This document shows positions 47,358-55,462 of a DNA stretch of 64,000 nucleotides, piece after piece. The DNA is from DSOI01 sp041394885 (GTDB taxonomy: Bacteria > Acidobacteriota > Terriglobia > Bryobacterales > Bryobacteraceae), in NCBI GenBank assembly GCA_041394885.1, contig JAWKHI010000023.1, forward strand, positions 43,677 through 107,676, written 5' to 3'. The stretch's first letter is position 1. Each line of letters begins with the position of its first letter. The notes under the pieces were generated by a model. That model did no database searches. It was given only the letters and a program-made list of their open reading frames with translations, and was not told where the DNA came from. Both the position numbers and the translations under genes were made by a program.

Positions 47358-48160
47358 CGTTTGAGTTGAAATTTGAATTCGACACGAGCCGAGTTGCGTT
47401 CAAAGCCGGCGGGCAAGGCGGGGAATGGGGAGCATTCCTCGACGGCGCGGCGGCAGGAATAATCGAGCGAGAGATTGCCGCTCGATTGGAAAACGCCTAC
47501 GTTTCTGACGGTCCCGTTGCGCAGGATCTCGAATCTCATCGTGACGGTGGGGGCCTGGCGGAGCGCGCCGTCCACCGAGCCGGTGTCCCATTGCCGGGCG
47601 AGGCAGGTGCGGACCAGGTCCGCGTAGTAGCCGAAGCGATCGCCGAAGGGGTTCCCATCTCCGAAGCCGAGATTGCCGGTGCCGGGTTTGCCGCCCATCA
47701 TCGGCGAACTGGCGGCGGCGCCGCTCTTGCTGTAGACCTGATTGTCCTTCTCTTCGTCTAGCATCTTGCGTCGGCGATCGAGGTAGGCGGAGAGATCGAG
47801 CTTGGGGTCCTGCTTTTTCTTCTTCGCGCGGTCTTTCTTGCTGAGGCCGACGGCGTCGGGATCGGGAACTTCGCGCTTGGGGCGGGTCTCGGGTTTGTCT
47901 GGGACGAGAGATTCCGTGTCGCGGGCCACGGGCTGGAGACGGGGCGTGCGGGCGTGTAGCGGCAAAGCGGAGACGGGTTGGATGGGAGTGCCGCCGCCGA
48001 TGGCGTCGGGAACGCCGAAGGTGCGGATGGGGCCGCCTTCCCAAAGAGCGAAGCCGACGATGACACCGGCGAGCGCGGCGTGGACGGCGAGGGAGCTGAC
48101 AAAAGCTCCTCCCAGCGATTCCCGCTGCTCGAGGATGTCGATGTGTCCCGCTTCGGCCAT
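47354..48160 (-). CDS. TonB/TolA-like energy-transducing protein
   Basis: 268 residues. One N-terminal transmembrane segment (about 21-40, SSLAVHAALAGVIVGFALWE), a Pro/charged periplasmic linker containing KKDRAKKKKQDP, and a C-terminal TonB/TolA domain (about 180-268; LARQWDTGSVDGALRQAPTV, MRFEILRNGTVRNVGVFQSS, ARVEFKFQLKR). The position between tolR and tolB is that of TolA, but the C-terminal sequence is TonB-like. It may serve both the Tol system and the large TonB-dependent receptors; this is inference. Confidence 0.85.
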   Translation of the reverse strand: MAEAGHIDILEQRESLGGAFVSSLAVHAALAGVIVGFALWEGGPIRTFGVPDAIGGGTPIQPVSALPLHARTPRLQPVARDTESLVPDKPETRPKREVPDPDAVGLSKKDRAKKKKQDPKLDLSAYLDRRRKMLDEEKDNQVYSKSGAAASSPMMGGKPGTGNLGFGDGNPFGDRFGYYADLVRTCLARQWDTGSVDGALRQAPTVTMRFEILRNGTVRNVGVFQSSGNLSLDYSCRRAVEECSPFPALPAGFERNSARVEFKFQLKR

Positions 48161-48171
48161 GCTTTCTACCG

Positions 48172-48606
48172 CTATCTTCTCTCTTCCATCGGCTGGGTGA
48201 CCATGAGCACCTCGAGCTTCTGTTTGCCGAGAGTGTTGACGACCTGAGCGATCGGGTCCCAGGTGGTTTCGCGATCGGCCCGCACGTAGACCTTGGTGGT
48301 GGACTTGAAGCGTCCGCGAATCTCGTCGCCGAGGAGCGCGAGCTTAACCGGTTTCTCGTTGAGGTAGACCTCGCCGGCTTTGGTGAGTGAGACCACCGGG
48401 AGCTCTTCGGCCATCGACTTGTTCTGGTCGACCTTGGGCACTTCGATGTCGAGGCCGAATTCCATCACGTGGGCGGTGAGCATGAAGATGACCAGGAGTA
48501 CGAGAACGACGTCGACCAAAGGGATGATATTGATTTCCGCGAGCGCGGCGCCGCCGCGATTGCGTCTTCCGCGTCCGTTGGATCCGGATGAGAGGGTGAA
48601 GGCCAT
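48172..48606 (-). CDS. tolR: ExbD/TolR family protein
   Basis: 144 residues. One transmembrane helix (about 27-46; INIIPLVDVVLVLLVIFMLT) containing the essential Asp of ExbD/TolR in PLVDVVLVL, and a periplasmic domain with the C-terminal VYVRADRETTWDPIAQVVNT. It forms the proton channel with TolQ and transmits energy to the TonB/TolA-like protein. It starts 18 nt after tolQ. The N-terminus has a Ser/Gly/Arg-rich cytoplasmic stretch. Confidence 0.93.
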   Translation of the reverse strand: MAFTLSSGSNGRGRRNRGGAALAEINIIPLVDVVLVLLVIFMLTAHVMEFGLDIEVPKVDQNKSMAEELPVVSLTKAGEVYLNEKPVKLALLGDEIRGRFKSTTKVYVRADRETTWDPIAQVVNTLGKQKLEVLMVTQPMEERR

Positions 48607-48624
48607 GACGTTGGAGCGCGGAGT

Positions 48625-49308
48625 CTAGTCGGGCAGGCTCCGTTCGGCGAGATTGATGAACTCGAGAGAAAAGTCATCCATGCGGGAACCCATCTCTCGC
48701 AACTGGTGGGTGAAATAGTTGTAGGCGACGGCGGCGGGGATGGCTGCGCCCAGTCCGAGCGCGGTGGCGATGAGCGCTTCGGCGATGCCGGGAGCGACGG
48801 CGCGGAGGCTGGCGCTGCCAGCGGCGCCGAGTCCGGTAAAGGCATCGATGATGCCCCAGACGGTGCCGAACAGGCCGACGAAGGGCGAGATGGAAGCGGT
48901 TGTCGCAAGCCAGTTCATGTTGCGTTCGAGCTTGGTCATCTCTTCGCTGACGCCGAGTTGGAGAGCGCGTTCAATAGCGATCTGATTGGAGAGACCGCCG
49001 CGCCGGCGGACTTGGCGGTCCACTTCTTCATAGCCGAATTCAAACACCGCCACCAGCGGGCTCATCGGTATGGTCTGGATGGCCGCGGCGATGGGCTGGA
49101 GAGATTCCGATTGGCGAAACGCGCGGAGGAAGCCGCGATTGCGGCTGGTGGCTGTCCGGAGGGCGGACCACTTGGAGAAAATGATGGTCCAGGAAAGCAG
49201 TGAGATGAGGACGAGGACGACCATGACCGCGATGGGCAGGGGTCCGGCGTCTTTTACCAGGTCCCATAAACTGATCTGCGCGGGGAGAAAAACGGGCGCC
49301 AGAGGCAA
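48625..49308 (-). CDS. tolQ: TolQ/ExbB proton channel protein with TTG start
   Basis: 227 residues of the MotA/TolQ/ExbB family. Three transmembrane helices at about 22-42 (PLPIAVMVVLVLISLLSWTI), 130-155 (TASISPFVGLFGTVWGIIDA) and 165-190 (ALIATALGLGAAIPAAVAYN). The conserved Gly-x-x-Gly-T-V-W-G and threonine-lined channel residues are present. No ATG is available at the start; TTG 49308 has GGAG about 12 nt upstream and gives the standard length. It is the first gene of the minus-strand tol operon, whose promoter must lie in 49309-49559, where I see no clear consensus. Confidence 0.92.
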   Translation of the reverse strand: MPLAPVFLPAQISLWDLVKDAGPLPIAVMVVLVLISLLSWTIIFSKWSALRTATSRNRGFLRAFRQSESLQPIAAAIQTIPMSPLVAVFEFGYEEVDRQVRRRGGLSNQIAIERALQLGVSEEMTKLERNMNWLATTASISPFVGLFGTVWGIIDAFTGLGAAGSASLRAVAPGIAEALIATALGLGAAIPAAVAYNYFTHQLREMGSRMDDFSLEFINLAERSLPD

Positions 49309-49559
49309 GCGGTTCGGGCTCCTTCGTGAACGGTACGTGCAGGGATAGACGCATGAGCGCGCCCAAAGATTTATGATACACGGTCAGTGAAGCAGGACAC
49401 GTGCGCCAGGAACGGGGGGCGTTGCTCGCTGAAATGTTGCCGGCGCAATACGGCGGGCGCAAGCAACGGCAAGGTGAGCCGGCGGCGCCGTGTGTGGCCT
49501 CCTCACGCAGCGCGGCGAGAGTGCCACTCTGCAAATTATCTGGCGTAAGACTTTGTATG

Positions 49560-50071
49560 CTATGTGGCGCGGGGAATCATCAGCCGCGAAACCGTGGCCG
49601 GGTGGACCTTGAACAACCGGGCTGCATCCGCGCCGGTCTTGTCGCCCCTGCCTGCTGCTGGGCTGAGAGCTTCGGTCGGCGTCCGCCCGCACGGCCCTCT
49701 GACGGGCAGCATCCAACCCGGCCTTGGTTCGCTATTCTGCGAACGCCCCGACCATCTGCATCATCATCCGCCCTGCGGGAGTCGTCTTGTCGATTGCTTC
49801 GGTCAAGCTGCGGAACCCTGCTTTCGCTTCCCCGATCCGCTCCATGATGGTGAGCACTTGGCGGAGGGAGCGGACAACCGATCGAGCTTCCAAACAGTCA
49901 GAACATCGCCCTTCCGGAGCCGATCGAGCAACCGATGAAGTTCAGGCCGGTCCCAACGCCCGCCGGACGCGTTCTCGCGGAAGATCCGCTCGCCTCCGGC
50001 GGCCTTCAGTGCCGCCAGCTGTGCGGCGGGTCTGGGTTATCGGTCGAAACGCGAGCGTAGCCCACCAGCAT
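49560..50071 (-). pseudogene. Serine resolvase/invertase relic
   Basis: Starts with MLVGYARVSTDNPD, the typical N-terminus with the nucleophilic Ser. Homology then changes frame to QLAALKAAGGERIFRENASG, RWDRPELHRLLDRLRKGDVL and WKLDRLS, then RSLRQVLTIMERIGEAKAGF and GRMMMQMVGAFAE followed by an in-frame TAG, RTKAGLDAARQ, and finally the helix-turn-helix KTGADAARLFKVHPATVSRL ending with TAG at 49560-49562. At least three indels, one stop and a missing segment after GAFAE make it dead. Similar proteins resolve Tn3-type transposons. Confidence 0.8.
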
Positions 50072-50404
50072 TGCGCAAATGTATCGCCGCAATGCAGTCC
50101 CTTTTCGCAACGCAAGAACCCTCGGAAACGCGTGGTGTGGCGGATCGTTGCAAAACCGCGCGCTTGCGCAACCTCCGATTCGCCCATACCCTTTCGCCCG
50201 ATTGGGGGCCCGTGTGAACCAACGGCTTGCAAACTGGCCATGGAGTGGGCGAAACGGGCTCCCTTCTCCCACATCAGCGGGTTGGTACACTGCGCTGCGC
50301 CGTCAGCGCCATGAGAAGGATCACGAAAAAGCTGAAGAACAGCCAGAGCAATTGGTTGCCTTCGTATCGTCAATGAGGATCCGCGCCGAAGGCCATAGGA
50401 GTCT
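50072..50404. other. Gene-free stretch upstream of the resolvase relic
   Basis: The 333 bp contain no convincing gene. The palindrome TTGCGCAA occurs twice, at 50071-50078 (overlapping the resolvase start) and 50164-50171, with TTGCAA-like words between. This spacing could be what remains of a resolution site, but no full subsites could be aligned. Confidence 0.25.
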
Positions 50405-50629
50405 TCAAGCGGCTGTCGTGATCTCGACCTCACCAGCCAAACTGGATGGCACCGGGATGGGATCGCCAACCTGGCGCAAAGTCTCCAAATGCCCCTGGAT
50501 CGCTTCGCGGATGTTGAGCTTGGTTTCTTCCAACGTGCGGCCCGTCGTCATACAACCCGGAAGATCCGGCACGTAAGCGGCCCAGTTCGCTGGAGCCTGC
50601 TCGAAGATCACTGCATACTTGACGTTCAT
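50405..50629 (-). CDS. hicB: HicB family antitoxin
   Basis: 74 residues with the partial RNase H-like HicB fold: YAVIFEQAPANWAAYVPDLP, GCMTTGRTLEETKLNIREAI, QGHLETLRQVGDPIPVPSS. HicB neutralises the mRNA interferase HicA and in longer forms represses the operon through a C-terminal DNA-binding domain. This one is the short form and lacks that domain. ATG 50629 has GGAGGAGAGG just upstream and overlaps the true hicA stop (ATGA). The gene is intact although hicA is frameshifted. Confidence 0.9.
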   Translation of the reverse strand: MNVKYAVIFEQAPANWAAYVPDLPGCMTTGRTLEETKLNIREAIQGHLETLRQVGDPIPVPSSLAGEVEITTAA

Positions 50630-50819
50630 TTCCTCTCCTCCAATCCTGCCGCCCTGAGTTTGCCTTCAGCGTTCCGACGGGAATGTCGTCGCCTGGACTG
50701 CCCGGTACCGTTACAACATGCGGCTTCACGGAATGCTTGAAGTGGCGATGGCTGCCGGTGATTCTCACGTGTTTCCAACCGTCGGATTCGATCGATCGAA
50801 TCAGTTCGCGAGCCTTCAC
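50626..50819 (-). pseudogene. hicA: HicA family mRNA interferase toxin, one-base deletion
   Basis: From GTG 50819 the frame reads VKARELIRSIESDGWKHVRI, then TGSHRHFKHS with the catalytic GSH histidine, and VTVPGSPGDDIPVGTLKA. It then runs out of frame. The correct ending LRAAGLEERK with TGA at 50626-50628 lies in another frame. Adding one base near 50675-50682 restores GTLKAxLRAAGLEERK, the standard HicA end. As it stands the toxin would have a foreign C-terminus of about 90 residues that reads through hicB in another frame, so it is probably inactive. Confidence 0.75.
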
Positions 50820-51128
50820 TGCTACAAGTTTACAGCCAGTCAGACCGGATTCAACCCGAAGTGCACAGGGTAGAGCCAACCAGCCCACCGCGTGCCTTCG
50901 TACCAGCCGAACTGCGATGGACCGAAAGGGAAGGCTTGTGGAACGCAAGGGAGCAAGGTGCCCGGCCCGCATCACACAAGGCTTCCGGCGTCTCCTCTAC
51001 GCCAACTAGCGTGCAAGCTCTACGCAAGATAGTCTGCAGAGTGACCGGCGAGAGTAAAAATAGATGCGGTCATCGCCGCGAATTCACTTGATCCAGGAGC
51101 AGGTTCGGGGTCACCATAACAGATACTC
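50820..51128. other. Non-coding stretch between hicA and a sulfatase
   Basis: About 310 bp in which I see no gene, RNA or repeat. It must hold the promoters of hicAB (minus) and of the sulfatase (plus). No -35/-10 pair is convincing. Confidence 0.3.
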
Positions 51129-52676
51129 ATGAGTACTTCCAATCGCAGATCGTTCCTTTCCGGGGCCATGACCGGCGTTGGCGCGGGACTCGCCCAAGCC
51201 GCGCAGACCGGCGGCAAGCCGCGCAACATTGTCTTCATCCTCACCGATGACCACCGCTACGACGCGATGGGGTTCCTGAAAGGGCAGCAATGGCTCGAAA
51301 CCCCGCATCTCGATTCCATCGCCCGTGACGGCGTGAATTTCGAGAACGCCATCGTCACTACGTCACTGTGTAGCCCCAGCCGCGCATCGGTGTTGACCGG
51401 TGTGTACGCGCACCGGCACAAGATCGTCGACAACAACACGCCGATCCCGAAAGGGACACGCTTCTTCTCGCAGGACCTGCAACAGGCGGGCTACCGCACC
51501 GGATTCATCGGCAAGTGGCACATGGGGGCCGAGTCCGACCGCCCGCAGCCCGGTTTCGACAGGTGGGTTAGCTTCCTGTCGCAGGGTAGCTACACACCCA
51601 CTCCGGCCGGGCTGAACGTGGATGGCAAGAAGGTCCCGCAGAAGGGCTACATCACAGACGAACTCACCGACTACGCCGTCGACTTTCTGCGCGGGGTGAA
51701 GCGCGATCAGCCGTATTTCCTGTATCTTTCGCACAAGGCCGTGCATTCCGAGTTCGTTCCGGCTCCACGCCACGCCGGACGGTATAAGGACAAGGAATTC
51801 GTCTATCCCAAGTCCATGGCGAAGCCCGAGCCCAGCCAGCATCGCCCGGCGTGGGTGCAGAACCAGCGGAATAGTTGGCACGGCGTGGAGTATCCGTACC
51901 ACTCCGGACTGAACATCGCCGACTATTACAGGCGGTACGCGGAGACGCTGTGCGCGGTGGACGAAAGCGTCGGCCGCGTGCTCGACACGCTGCGTGAACG
52001 CGGCGAGCTCGACTCGACTCTCGTCGTCTACATGGGAGACAACGGCTTCGCCTTCGGCGAGCACGGCCTTATCGACAAACGCACCGCCTACGAAGAGTCG
52101 ATCCGGGTTCCTTTACTCGCGCGCTGTCCGGAACTGTTCAAGGCCGGTACGGCGGTGAAGCAGCCTGTCGCCAACATTGACCTGATGCCTACGTTCCTGT
52201 CGGCGGCCGGAGTGCGCGTTCCCACGGGCCTTGACGGCATGAGTTGGCTCGACCTGGCCCGGGGCCGTAGCACTACCTGGCGGGACTCGATGCTCTACGA
52301 ATACTATTGGGAGCGCAATTTCCCCCAAACCCCAACCATCCATGCGCTGCGCGAACAACGCTACAAGTTCATCCGCTACTACGGCCTCTGGGACATCGAC
52401 GAACTGTACGATCTGCAAAACGACCCGGCCGAGATGAACAACCTGATCTTCAGCGCCGAACATCAGGAAATCGCCGATCGCATGCGAAAGCAGCTGTTCG
52501 CCACTCTGGAGCGGACCGGTGGAATGCAGATCCCCCTGTTTCCGGATACTCCTTTCGTCATGAACCACCGCAGTCCCACCGAATCGCGCGCGGCGGACTT
52601 CTCCGACGAGTTGTACAAGACGCCGCGGCGCCCGGGGAATGCCGGTCGCGCAAGACCGGGCAGAAAAAAACAGTAG
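51129..52676 (+). CDS. Tat-exported sulfatase
   Basis: 515 residues. Twin-arginine signal (SNRRSFLSGAMTGVGAGLAQ), sulfatase metal site NIVFILTDDHRYDAMGF, formylglycine motif C81-S-P-S-R85 (TSLCSPSRASVLTGVY), GFIGKWHMGAESDRPQPG, and VVYMGDNGFAFGEHGL. The ending LYDLQNDPAEMNNLIFS is common in the choline-sulfatase/AslA branch. The substrate is unknown. The maturation enzyme (FGE or anaerobic SME) is not in the window. It lies 61 bp before a second sulfatase in the same direction. Confidence 0.93.
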   Translation: MSTSNRRSFLSGAMTGVGAGLAQAAQTGGKPRNIVFILTDDHRYDAMGFLKGQQWLETPHLDSIARDGVNFENAIVTTSLCSPSRASVLTGVYAHRHKIVDNNTPIPKGTRFFSQDLQQAGYRTGFIGKWHMGAESDRPQPGFDRWVSFLSQGSYTPTPAGLNVDGKKVPQKGYITDELTDYAVDFLRGVKRDQPYFLYLSHKAVHSEFVPAPRHAGRYKDKEFVYPKSMAKPEPSQHRPAWVQNQRNSWHGVEYPYHSGLNIADYYRRYAETLCAVDESVGRVLDTLRERGELDSTLVVYMGDNGFAFGEHGLIDKRTAYEESIRVPLLARCPELFKAGTAVKQPVANIDLMPTFLSAAGVRVPTGLDGMSWLDLARGRSTTWRDSMLYEYYWERNFPQTPTIHALREQRYKFIRYYGLWDIDELYDLQNDPAEMNNLIFSAEHQEIADRMRKQLFATLERTGGMQIPLFPDTPFVMNHRSPTESRAADFSDELYKTPRRPGNAGRARPGRKKQ

Positions 52677-52737
52677 GCCGCTCCGTCCGCGATTTCCTGA
52701 CACCCAGTCCGAATCGATGATATAGATAGTCGACGGC

Positions 52738-54549
52738 ATGTCGACTCAGCACAGCGAAAATTTGCGCAATCTGTCGCGGCGCCGGTGGCTCGGATCGGCC
52801 GTCCTGGGCGCTTCGGCCGCTCGTGGCGCGGCGCAGGAATCCTGTTCCGCCACGTCCCCGATTAGCTTCAGCGGCACGATCGGAAGAACCGCCGCCGATT
52901 CCAAACCAGCGCCGCTTGCCACCGCGAAGGCAAGTCCGAACAGCCCGAATGTTCTCTACATCGTGATGGACGATACCGGTTTCGCCGATCTCGGCTGCTA
53001 CGGCTCGGAGATTTCGACGCCGAATATCGACGCGCTGGCCGCGGGCGGGCTGCTCTACAACAACTTTCACTGCAAGGCGATCTGCTCGCCCACGCGCGCG
53101 TCTCTGCTCACCGGGCGTAACAGCCATGCGGTGGGCATGAAGGAACTGGCGGGCGCCGATCAGGGCTATCCCCACTCGCGCGGACGCGTCACCCCGGCCG
53201 CGGCCACGGTGGCGCAAATTCTGGGCGCGAACGGGTATTCGACGTTTGGCGTGGGCAAGTGGCATCTGGTTCCCGGCGCCGACATGAAGGCTTCCGGCGA
53301 CCGTCGGCATTGGCCCCTCCAAAAAGGCTTTGACCGCTGGTACGGCTTTCTCTCCGGGTGGACGGACCAGTATCGTCCGGACCTCGTGGAGGACAACCAC
53401 GCCATCGCGCGGCCCAATCGTCCCGACTACCACTTCTCCGTCGACATCGTGGACAAGGTGCTCGGCATGGTGGGCGATCACGTCAACGCGGACCCGGGCA
53501 AGCCGTTCTTCCAATACCTTGCCTTTGGCGCCACGCACGCCCCGGTGCAGGTCCCCAAACGCTACATCGACAAGTACGTTTCCATCTACGAAAAGGGCTG
53601 GGACCGGATCCGTGAAGAGCGCTTCCACCGGCAGGTGGAGATGGGGATCATCCCCGCCGGGACCAAGCTGCCGCCCCGGAATCCCGGCGATCCCGCGTGG
53701 GACGATCTTCCAGCGCAGGATCGAGCCGTTTATACACGATTCATGGCAGCCTATGCGGGATTTCTCGAACACACCGACGAGCAGATTGGACGCGTGATCG
53801 GGTGGCTGAAGGAGAAAAAGCTGTTCGATAACACCGCGATCTTCTTCCTGTCCGATAACGGCGGCGCCCCGGAGGCAGGTACGCGAGGCGGCTTCGCGCG
53901 GCCATACGGTGACCGGATGACGGTGGAGCAGATGTACCAGCGGCTGGACGAGTTGGGCGGCGACAAGACGCAGCCGCTCTATCAGCGGCCCTGGGCGATG
54001 GCGTCCGATACGCCGTTCAAATATTACAAGCTCTGGCCGTACGCCGGAGGCGTGCAGACGCCGTGCATCGTTTCCTGGCCGGCCGGAATCAAGCGCACGG
54101 GGATGCGCAAGCAGTTCGTGGACGTGATCGACATCACGCCCACTGTGTACGACATCACCGGCGTTCAGCCCCCGGCGGCGTTCGAGGGCGTGTGCCAGAT
54201 GCCGTTGCAGGGCAAAACGATCCGCGGCACCTTCGACGACCCCGACAGTCCCGATCCCCGCGACACCCAGTATTTCGAGCTATGGGGCAGCCGGGGGATC
54301 TGGCACAAGGGCTGGAAGGCGGTGGGAATCCATCAGCCGGGAACGGATTTCGAGCGCGACCGGTGGGAGCTTTATCACGTCGCGACTGACTTCAGCGAGT
54401 CGACGGATCTGGCGGCGCAAAATCCGGGCAAGGTGGAAGAGTTGAAGATGCTGTGGTGGTCCGAGGCTGCCAAGTATGGCGCGCTGCCGTTGCTGGAGGC
54501 CCCGGGCGGGCGGAGCCGGACTTATGATCAGGCGCTGCCGGCGCGGTGA
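52738..54549 (+). CDS. Arylsulfatase (Tat-exported)
   Basis: 603 residues of the large arylsulfatase A group. A twin-arginine signal (NLSRRRWLGSAVLGASAARG) is followed by an additional 30-residue linker, the metal site NVLYIVMDDTGFADLGCYG, formylglycine motif C116-S-P-T-R120 (ICSPTRASLLTGRNSH), GVGKWHLVPGADM, FFLSDNGGAPEAG and the C-terminal RDTQYFELWGSRGIWHKGW, which is typical of PAS/AtsA-type enzymes. It is probably co-transcribed with the preceding sulfatase. Confidence 0.93.
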   Translation: MSTQHSENLRNLSRRRWLGSAVLGASAARGAAQESCSATSPISFSGTIGRTAADSKPAPLATAKASPNSPNVLYIVMDDTGFADLGCYGSEISTPNIDALAAGGLLYNNFHCKAICSPTRASLLTGRNSHAVGMKELAGADQGYPHSRGRVTPAAATVAQILGANGYSTFGVGKWHLVPGADMKASGDRRHWPLQKGFDRWYGFLSGWTDQYRPDLVEDNHAIARPNRPDYHFSVDIVDKVLGMVGDHVNADPGKPFFQYLAFGATHAPVQVPKRYIDKYVSIYEKGWDRIREERFHRQVEMGIIPAGTKLPPRNPGDPAWDDLPAQDRAVYTRFMAAYAGFLEHTDEQIGRVIGWLKEKKLFDNTAIFFLSDNGGAPEAGTRGGFARPYGDRMTVEQMYQRLDELGGDKTQPLYQRPWAMASDTPFKYYKLWPYAGGVQTPCIVSWPAGIKRTGMRKQFVDVIDITPTVYDITGVQPPAAFEGVCQMPLQGKTIRGTFDDPDSPDPRDTQYFELWGSRGIWHKGWKAVGIHQPGTDFERDRWELYHVATDFSESTDLAAQNPGKVEELKMLWWSEAAKYGALPLLEAPGGRSRTYDQALPAR

Positions 54550-54674
54550 GTGGGCCATGGTGCGATATTGGCCATGAGCCTTGGCGTAGAGCCCCGGCCT
54601 TCAGGGCCCTTTCCACGCGTCGGGATCGACGCACTGCGCGTCAGCCGATGTTCGTTGGCAATGTTGAGAGAGTT

Positions 54675-54750
54675 TGGTGGACCTGGTGAGATTCGAACTC
54701 ACGACCTCTTCCATGCCATGGAAGCGCGCTCCCAACTGCGCCACAGGCCC
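54675..54750 (-). tRNA. tRNA-Ala (anticodon GGC)
   Basis: The 76-nt minus-strand sequence folds into a cloverleaf: acceptor GGGCCTG with CAGGTCC (one G-U), D arm GCGC...GCGC, anticodon stem CTTCC/GGAAG with loop ATGGCAT giving GGC, and T arm GTGAG-TTCGAAT-CTCAC. The discriminator A and CCA end are encoded. It reads alanine codon GCC (and GCU). Confidence 0.95.
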
Positions 54751-54830
54751 TCGCGGGGGGATCGCCGGACCTCGATCCGACTTTCCAATTATAGTACATG
54801 CGGCCCTGTCCACGCCGTACGATAGTAGCC

Positions 54831-55400
54831 ATGGACCGCAATCAAGCTTGGCAACTCCTGTGCGAGTTCACACAATCGGACAGCCTCCGCCGCCACGGTC
54901 TCGCTGTCGAAACCTGCATGGCCGCCTACGCCCGCCACTTCGGCGAAGATCCCGCCCCGTGGGCGCTCACCGGACTCCTCCATGATTTCGATTGGGAAAT
55001 CCATCCCGTGCTGCCAGACCATCCCCGCAAAGGCGAGCCCATCCTTGCCGCGCGGGGCATCGCTCCCGATATTCGCCGCGCCATCCTGTCCCACGCCAGT
55101 CTCCCGGACATCCCACGCCAATCGCGGATGGAGAAGGCCCTGTTTGCCTGCGATGAACTGGCGGGCTTTCTCACCGCGTGCAGCTACGTCAAGCCCGGCC
55201 GCAGCATTCATGAGGTCGAACCGGCGTCGGTGAAAAAGAAGATGAAAGACAAGGCCTTCGCCCGCGCCGTCAACCGCGACGACATCGTCAATGGCGCCGC
55301 CGAACTGGGCGTTCCCCTCGACGCCCACATCGCCTTCTGCATCGAGGCCATGCGCGCCAATGCCGCGGACCTGGGCTTGGCCGGAACTTCCTTACCGTAA
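54831..55400 (+). CDS. HD-domain hydrolase
   Basis: 189 residues. The HD motif is in ALTGLLHDFDWEIHP (about residue 50), preceded by a conserved His in RRHGLAVETCMAAYARHFG. Later His/Asp candidates are AILSHASLPDIP and ACDELAGFLTACSYVKPGRS. Family members are metal-dependent phosphohydrolases acting on nucleotides, and this short version resembles uncharacterised HDIG-type proteins. ATG 54831 gives the complete domain; the frame before it crosses the tRNA promoter region and is not protein-like. It is divergent from tRNA-Ala. Confidence 0.85.
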   Translation: MDRNQAWQLLCEFTQSDSLRRHGLAVETCMAAYARHFGEDPAPWALTGLLHDFDWEIHPVLPDHPRKGEPILAARGIAPDIRRAILSHASLPDIPRQSRMEKALFACDELAGFLTACSYVKPGRSIHEVEPASVKKKMKDKAFARAVNRDDIVNGAAELGVPLDAHIAFCIEAMRANAADLGLAGTSLP

Positions 55401-55462
55401 GTAACGGCCCGGTCTTACCGGATCTCACTCTTAACGCCCGGCGGCCGGCGTCATGATGGGCC

